This document shows, in pieces, positions 59,407 through 64,000 of a DNA stretch of 64,000 nt. Position 1 is the stretch's first letter. Each line of letters begins with the position of its first letter. The stretch is from Methylophaga sp. UBA3192 (GTDB taxonomy: Bacteria > Pseudomonadota > Gammaproteobacteria > Nitrosococcales > Methylophagaceae): positions 209,511-273,510 of the forward strand of contig DEXE01000003.1 of assembly GCA_002363955.1 (NCBI GenBank), given 5' to 3'. The translations under genes and the position numbers were made by a program. The notes under the pieces are model-generated. The model saw only the letters and a list, made by a program, of their open reading frames with translations, searched no databases and was not told the DNA's origin.

Positions 59407-59932
59407 ACATGCATCCTTGCTTGTCAGGGGGTGTGGTTATAACGGGTTGAATGATAATCGGTCGGGAGGGCTATTGCTCCTGCATAATGTTGGTCAATAA
59501 CATTTATATAGATTGGTGTTGCCTGCACCGCCAAATATAGCCTGATCACTGCGCTCAATTCCGCAAATTATGTCGCATACTTCGCCCTTTTATCGCTGAT
59601 AAAGAGGTCTTACTTTGAATTACCTAATGAACCAATGATAGTGTTATCAGGCATAGTGACAAATAGCTGATGAATATGTGTGCTGGCACACTATGCAAAG
59701 GTCAGGGCTGATCATAAAAAGCCAGGTATCAAAATTGAAGCGCCGCGAGATTGCGAAGATTTTGGTTTCAAATCTGATTGAAGACTACTGCTTTGACAAG
59801 GCAATCAGCCTTGATCTGCTCGAACGCTGTATTTCATAACACTTCTTTAAAAAGCGCGGCATAATATTACAGGTCAGCACTGGATCAAGCCCTGACCCTG
59901 AATCATCTCGCTTTTAACCATTGGAACATCGA
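59407..59932. other. 526-bp gap with a possible 48-aa frame
   Basis: No clear gene. A frame of 48 codons runs from ATG at 59693 to TAA at 59839 (starts MQRSGLIIKS), basic in the middle and without a good RBS or recognised family. The segment may be the remnant of a lost gene. Confidence 0.35.
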
Positions 59933-61768
59933 ATGAAACATATTGGGTGGCTGCTTTTCGTCTTATATAGTTCGAACGCGCTGTCAGCGGGCGAAGTTGA
60001 GATCCCTTTGCTGGCTGAAACCGCTCATCTTCAGACGGCGATCAGTCGCGTCCTTGATTTCGATGAAAATGGCCAAAGCACGATTAGCAACGACCTATGC
60101 AACCGGGTTGAGTTATCCGATATGGTGGTGGTGACCGATGGTGACCAACTGTCTGTTGGCATGGCATTGACTGCCACTACCGGTGGCTATGTGCTCGGTG
60201 CCTGCCGGGGACCTAAACCATGGCAGGGCCGCCTTGCATTGAAACTTACCCCCAAGGTTATGGCATCAGGACAGGCCATAGAGTTTGTACCTGATTCGAT
60301 TGAATTGTCGCGCCCGGACAGTACCCCCGGCATTTTGACCAAACCAGCTCAGATCATTGCCGATGCGCTGGTGCTGCCGCGCATGAAGAGGGTACAAATT
60401 GACCTGACCGGGCCACTGAACGGCCTTGATGGATTGATCGTGCAAATGCTGGGCCAGGGTGGTGAGGGGGCCTTGGTTCAACGAACTCGAATTACCCGCC
60501 TGCAAACTGAAGAAACAGGTGTCAGGGCCTGGCTGGCATTTCAGGTTCGCGCTCCTGAACCAGACCTTCGCGAGCCTGAGCCAATTTTGGATGACAGCGA
60601 GTTAGCTGAATGGCAAACGCTTGAAGATGAGTTAGATGGCTTTCTGACTACTATTATTTCGGCGCTGGCCTACTCAACGGAGTCCCGTATCTTACGTCTG
60701 GAATTACTTGCCGTGCTGTTGGACGCGCGACACGCAATTGCCGAGGCGCTGACGGTCGATGATCCCGACTATGATCCGGTTCGAGAGCTTTTTCTGTCGA
60801 CATGGGATCGGCTGCGGCCACTGATGAGCGAACTTGAACGTTTGAAGACGCCAGCTTTGGATGCTGATTTCAGGCTTGCCACCTTTATAGCGGGGGGTGA
60901 CGCGCTGCGGGCACTTGACGCCCTCGGGCCTGAGTATGGTTTTGAAATCACCCGTGACGGTCTGCGCAGACTTGCCCGCCTGCTGCTCGCCGAATCGGCG
61001 CCGCCGAGTTTTACCCCGTTACCGCTGGAGGTCGACCCGGAGTTTCGTGATTTGTTTGGATTGGATACCAGCAATGAGGCCGAATTCACAACAGAAGAAC
61101 TAGCAGGACAAATCAGTGGTGGCTTAAGTTGGCTAGGGTCCTGGCTGTTTCCGGCCGCCCATGCCGACAGTATCCCCCCGGAAGAGGCTTTAAAGGGACT
61201 AGTGCCGCAACGGGATAATCTTGATGCCTACCTTGAGCTGGTCGCCAGCTTACTGGAGAAGCAAACTAACGCCTGGCTGGCCGAAAATGATCGCTTGCCG
61301 GACACGATGGCAGAGCGACTCGATCCTCTGGTTCGTGCCACCGCATGGAAAGAATCCTGCTGGCGCCACCTCGTTAGTTCACGTGACGGGCCCCAGGTAC
61401 TGCGTTCAGCCGGTGGCGCAGTGGGCATGATGCAAATCAACGGTCGGGTCTGGCGTAATGTCTACGATCTTGAACGCCTCGTTGATGAGGTTGACTACAA
61501 TGTGAACGCCGGCATCGAAATTCTGACCCATTATTTGCTTGATTATGCAATCCGCAAAGGCGAGCACGAACAGCCCGGCGGTGATGACAATTTGATCAAG
61601 GCAACCTATGCCGCTTATAACGGCGGGCCGGGACACCTGGCACGATACCGTCGCGAAGACACCGCCATCAGCTTGAAGGCTATCGACAATGCGTTCTGGA
61701 ACCACTATACGACCATCAAGGCTGAACAATGGCCTGATATCTCAAGCTGTTACTCGGTCGGTGGATGA
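59933..61768 (+). CDS. Lytic transglycosylase with a long N-terminal extension
   Basis: Exported peptidoglycan-cleaving enzyme of 611 aa. The signal peptide is about residues 1-18 (MKHIGWLLFVLYSSNALSA). The C-terminal 150 residues are an SLT/goose-lysozyme domain with catalytic Glu474 (AWKESCW), then GAVGMMQINGRVW and ATYAAYNGGPGHL. The 400-residue N-terminal part is acidic and unmatched; it might anchor or regulate the enzyme. Base composition is GC-richer than its neighbours, suggesting transfer. I chose ATG at 59933 over TTG at 59921. Confidence 0.82.
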   Translation: MKHIGWLLFVLYSSNALSAGEVEIPLLAETAHLQTAISRVLDFDENGQSTISNDLCNRVELSDMVVVTDGDQLSVGMALTATTGGYVLGACRGPKPWQGRLALKLTPKVMASGQAIEFVPDSIELSRPDSTPGILTKPAQIIADALVLPRMKRVQIDLTGPLNGLDGLIVQMLGQGGEGALVQRTRITRLQTEETGVRAWLAFQVRAPEPDLREPEPILDDSELAEWQTLEDELDGFLTTIISALAYSTESRILRLELLAVLLDARHAIAEALTVDDPDYDPVRELFLSTWDRLRPLMSELERLKTPALDADFRLATFIAGGDALRALDALGPEYGFEITRDGLRRLARLLLAESAPPSFTPLPLEVDPEFRDLFGLDTSNEAEFTTEELAGQISGGLSWLGSWLFPAAHADSIPPEEALKGLVPQRDNLDAYLELVASLLEKQTNAWLAENDRLPDTMAERLDPLVRATAWKESCWRHLVSSRDGPQVLRSAGGAVGMMQINGRVWRNVYDLERLVDEVDYNVNAGIEILTHYLLDYAIRKGEHEQPGGDDNLIKATYAAYNGGPGHLARYRREDTAISLKAIDNAFWNHYTTIKAEQWPDISSCYSVGG

Positions 61769-61831
61769 TCTCGATAATGTTCAAAAAACGTCTGTCAGAC
61801 GAGATCAAGTTGGCTTAGCATGAATGAACAT

Positions 61832-61865
61832 AAAGCCCTGTTTAGACTCAACAGGGCTTTATATT
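61832..61865. terminator. Bidirectional terminator between the transglycosylase and DUF3144 genes
   Basis: AAAGCCCTGTT, loop TAGACTC, AACAGGGCTTT is a perfect 11-bp stem. T-rich sequence follows on the plus strand (ATATTTT) and on the minus strand (TTTATGTTC), so it can serve both convergent genes. Confidence 0.85.
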
Positions 61866-61876
61866 TTAGTGATTTA

Positions 61877-62164
61877 TTATTTCTGTCTATAGCTATCGAA
61901 ACGGGCAATATATTCTTCAAGGTTTTGATTGAGCATTTCTGCGTAACGTTGGGTGAAAAATTCAATGGCGGCTTGTTTTTCGGCCTTCAGAATCTCGGCA
62001 CTTTCAACAGAACGGGCGACGCTGAAAGCATTAAACCGGGCGGTTGAATAGAGAATTGATGTATTGACCTCGTCTACAGTACTTTCTGCGGCCTGCTGAT
62101 TGGCAACGGCGATGAATTCATCGGCACGTTGTTGAAATGTTTTTGCTGGTGAATTTTCACTCAT
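61877..62164 (-). CDS. DUF3144 domain protein
   Basis: A 95-residue helical protein with the family pattern: QQRADEFIAVANQQ, ILYSTARFNAFSVARSVESAE and FFTQRYAEMLNQNLEEYI. DUF3144 proteins are small, cytosolic and of unknown function in gammaproteobacteria. It converges with the transglycosylase gene. Confidence 0.87.
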   Translation of the reverse strand: MSENSPAKTFQQRADEFIAVANQQAAESTVDEVNTSILYSTARFNAFSVARSVESAEILKAEKQAAIEFFTQRYAEMLNQNLEEYIARFDSYRQK

Positions 62165-62332
62165 TCTTTCTCTCTCATTAGTCTTATTGATTTGAAATGT
62201 GATTGATGTCGGTATGATGTTTTAATTGGCTATATTAGCTTCTCGAACGTGACCTATAGTATCAGATAGAAAAATCTGTAAAACAGAGCGAACATCCTTA
62301 AGATCTAAAAATCATCAGACCTGATATGAACT

Positions 62333-62674
62333 ATGCGTAAAACAGATAAAAAAATGGATAATCAACTTCGGCTAAAATTGACCGAGGTATGTGAACAGGC
62401 ATTAAAAGATATCGCTGGTTTTCAGTGGCTAACGCACTTGGTGAACTATGATGATTTTCCAAATAGCTTAATGGTGGTTTGTGTGTTTGATACTAACGAA
62501 AATTTGAAGAATTACCTTCAATCCGATGACTCTCAAGCATTGGCGTCACGTATTCAATCTGAATTTAAGGCGATGGATATCAAGCTCAAACGTCTTGGTG
62601 ATCATATCGCATACGATTCTGAAGAGAACTGTAATCAATATTACAATGGTAATTGGGCACTCAGATTGGTGTAA
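62333..62674 (+). CDS. Conserved hypothetical protein (often labelled 'Fis family regulator')
   Basis: A 113-residue cytosolic protein starting MRKTDKKMDNQLRLKLTEVC with the conserved GFQWLTHLVNYDDFPNSL and VVCVFDTNENL segments. Related proteins are widespread in marine gammaproteobacteria and are commonly misnamed Fis-family; no helix-turn-helix is obvious. Function unknown. Confidence 0.78.
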   Translation: MRKTDKKMDNQLRLKLTEVCEQALKDIAGFQWLTHLVNYDDFPNSLMVVCVFDTNENLKNYLQSDDSQALASRIQSEFKAMDIKLKRLGDHIAYDSEENCNQYYNGNWALRLV

Positions 62675-62803
62675 CCAATAGCAATCGACCTTATCCCAAT
62701 TAATACAAACGTATGGATAACCCATATGCCTAACAAAAGATATTCGAATCAAACGGTCATCAACCAACTTGATTTTTGAAGATCCCTTGAACTTTCAGTT
62801 CCA

Positions 62804-63262
62804 TTAATAAGAAGTTCTTATTTGTGATGCTAATTTTTCCAATTGAGCGTCATCGGCACGCCGGTAATCATGTGAAGAAATATATCCTTCATATTCTTCA
62901 AAAAATTTATCGACGTTTGACGATATTTTTTTGAACTCTGAAGAACTACCTGTTCCATGCATCGGAAATAGCTTACAGTGAAGATGATCCACACCATAAC
63001 CTTCAAAAAACACACCTGTCCTCCCCACGTTTGGGAAAAAACCATCCAGAATTTTTGCAACTCGTTTACTCGCCAGAACTAGACCGATAATTTCCTCATC
63101 TATTTGATCAAAAATATAACTCGAAAGATGCTTTTTAGGTACAACTACTGTGAATCCTCTTGTATTAGGAAAGACGGATAAGAAAGCCAGATGATTATCA
63201 TCCTCCCAAATGATGTGTGCAGGAGTTCTCCTATGCACAATATCACAAAAAATACACGACAT
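62804..63262 (-). CDS. HIT-family hydrolase with a changed triad
   Basis: A 152-residue HIT-fold protein. The N-terminus has CIFCDIVHRR..IIWEDD, typical of nucleotide hydrolases. The triad region reads VDHLHCKLFP: His93 and the predicted nucleophile His95 are present, but the third His of HxHxH is Lys97. The protein probably hydrolyses a nucleotide or phosphoramidate bond. It is encoded 8 bp downstream of a ThiF/E1-like gene on the same strand, as one transcription unit. Confidence 0.82.
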   Translation of the reverse strand: MSCIFCDIVHRRTPAHIIWEDDNHLAFLSVFPNTRGFTVVVPKKHLSSYIFDQIDEEIIGLVLASKRVAKILDGFFPNVGRTGVFFEGYGVDHLHCKLFPMHGTGSSSEFKKISSNVDKFFEEYEGYISSHDYRRADDAQLEKLASQIRTSY

Positions 63263-63270
63263 AAGGCACC

Positions 63271-64000
63271 CTAATTAAAGTTTCTTGTTTTACGTGGAAA
63301 ATCAGTTGTGTTCCAATGAGACATGAAAGAAGTTTTTAACTTTTCGTCATTAGGAAATGCTAGGCTGAGAAGACCTAGAGAGGAAATTATTCCAGCAATT
63401 TCGGTATTAATAGGTCCGAAACTTGGGCCAATAAACCATGGATTTCTCATCCAGTTTAGTTTTGTGTGTTTGTCAGATTTTACATAACTATTTGTTACGT
63501 ATTCAACAATTAGGTTTGAATGAAAATATCCGCAAGCTATAAGTTTTATAAGCCCCTTATATGCTAATGATTTAAGTTCCTCCACTCCAATCCCGAGTGG
63601 TTCATCAGCTGTTAAAAAAACTAGATCATAGCCTTGAGTAATCTCCTGGATATTATTACTTTCGACTTTTTCCTCCATTACACTTAAATTTATATGTGAA
63701 TACCTTTCAGATAATTCTCTAGCAAGAACATCTACTTTCTGCCTACCTAAATCTTGTTTTCGCCAGAAAAACTGTCGATTAAGATTACTCAGTTCAATAA
63801 TATCTTCATCAATAAGCTGAATATTCCTCACCCCGGCACCAGCAATATTTATGGCTGATAAAGAACCTATACCACCACATCCAATAATACAAACTTTAGC
63901 GTTCTGAATATTATGGATAGCTTCACACACTTGTGAGCAGTTATTAGATACAGAGCATAAATATGATGCTGTTCTACTTGTTATTGGATTTTCAAGATAT
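63271..64000 (-). CDS. ThiF/E1-like adenylating enzyme (5' truncated at window end)
   Basis: An enzyme of the ThiF/MoeB/E1 superfamily that adenylates a C-terminal carboxylate. The Rossmann ATP site is CIIGCGGIGSLS, followed by LIDEDIIELSNLNRQFFW, and the Lys of LGRQKVDVL; GPINTEIAGIISSLGLLSL is near the end. The frame remains open to base 64000 (upstream residues ENPITSRTASYL), so the GTG at 63930 is not the start and the N-terminus is outside. No CxxC zinc motif is visible in the part seen. Its neighbour, a HIT hydrolase, fits a peptide-nucleotide pathway such as microcin C. Confidence 0.8.
   Translation of the reverse strand, partial: YLENPITSRTASYLCSVSNNCSQVCEAIHNIQNAKVCIIGCGGIGSLSAINIAGAGVRNIQLIDEDIIELSNLNRQFFWRKQDLGRQKVDVLARELSERYSHINLSVMEEKVESNNIQEITQGYDLVFLTADEPLGIGVEELKSLAYKGLIKLIACGYFHSNLIVEYVTNSYVKSDKHTKLNWMRNPWFIGPSFGPINTEIAGIISSLGLLSLAFPNDEKLKTSFMSHWNTTDFPRKTRNFN

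Overview
The window looks like chromosomal DNA from a methylotrophic gammaproteobacterium, most likely a Methylophaga-type organism. The evidence is a lanthanide-type methanol dehydrogenase (XoxF), a full pqqABCDE operon for its PQQ cofactor, two adjacent formate dehydrogenase systems, and gammaproteobacterial blocks such as surE-pcm-nlpD and parE/parC. The genus is inferred from gene content only; no search was run.

Layout. 1-8.0 kb: the end of a NarL-type regulator, a complete two-component pair, xoxF and pqqA-E. 8.4-13.5 kb: an ABC exporter of the type linked to PQQ alcohol dehydrogenases, an isoaspartyl methyltransferase-like/rhodanese/TolC operon, an isochorismatase-fold hydrolase and a DUF1289 protein. 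13.6-15.1 kb: a decayed IS481-type element with both terminal repeats visible, sitting in a structured repeat. 15.1-21.7 kb: B12-binding radical SAM protein, sbcB and hemL on the minus strand, then a second NarL-type pair and a candidate small gene with its own terminator. 21.8-27.4 kb: a TonB energising operon of the DUF3450/TtpC type and a class II aldolase. 27.4-31.9 kb: a perfect 57-nt palindrome, the ovothiol genes ovoA-ovoB and small proteins. 32.0-36.2 kb: parE-parC. 36.2-44.4 kb: a Tat-exported, membrane-linked formate dehydrogenase with its maturation genes. 44.6-49.1 kb: an NAD-dependent formate dehydrogenase. 49.4-54.9 kb: surE, pcm, yqaA, nlpD-like, prfB (with its +1 frameshift) and lysS; rpoS is absent from its usual place after nlpD. 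54.9-64.0 kb: an accessory stretch with an AT-rich PD-(D/E)XK nuclease-like protein, a DUF4145 protein, a Trp-rich small protein, a thioredoxin, a secreted ATP-dependent DNA ligase, a lytic transglycosylase, and finally a HIT hydrolase next to a truncated ThiF/E1-like enzyme.

How the parts fit: XoxF oxidises methanol in the periplasm using PQQ made by PqqA-E, and the two formate dehydrogenases finish oxidation to CO2, one feeding the membrane and one making NADH. The two-component pair next to xoxF is a good candidate for its regulator. TonB energy transduction may serve metal or cofactor import. The most speculative and interesting parts are the HIT-ThiF pair (similar in logic to microcin C maturation and immunity), the nuclease/DUF4145 stretch with a weak attC-like site, the long-range inverted repeat covering the xoxF ribosome binding site, and the small gene near 21.6 kb.
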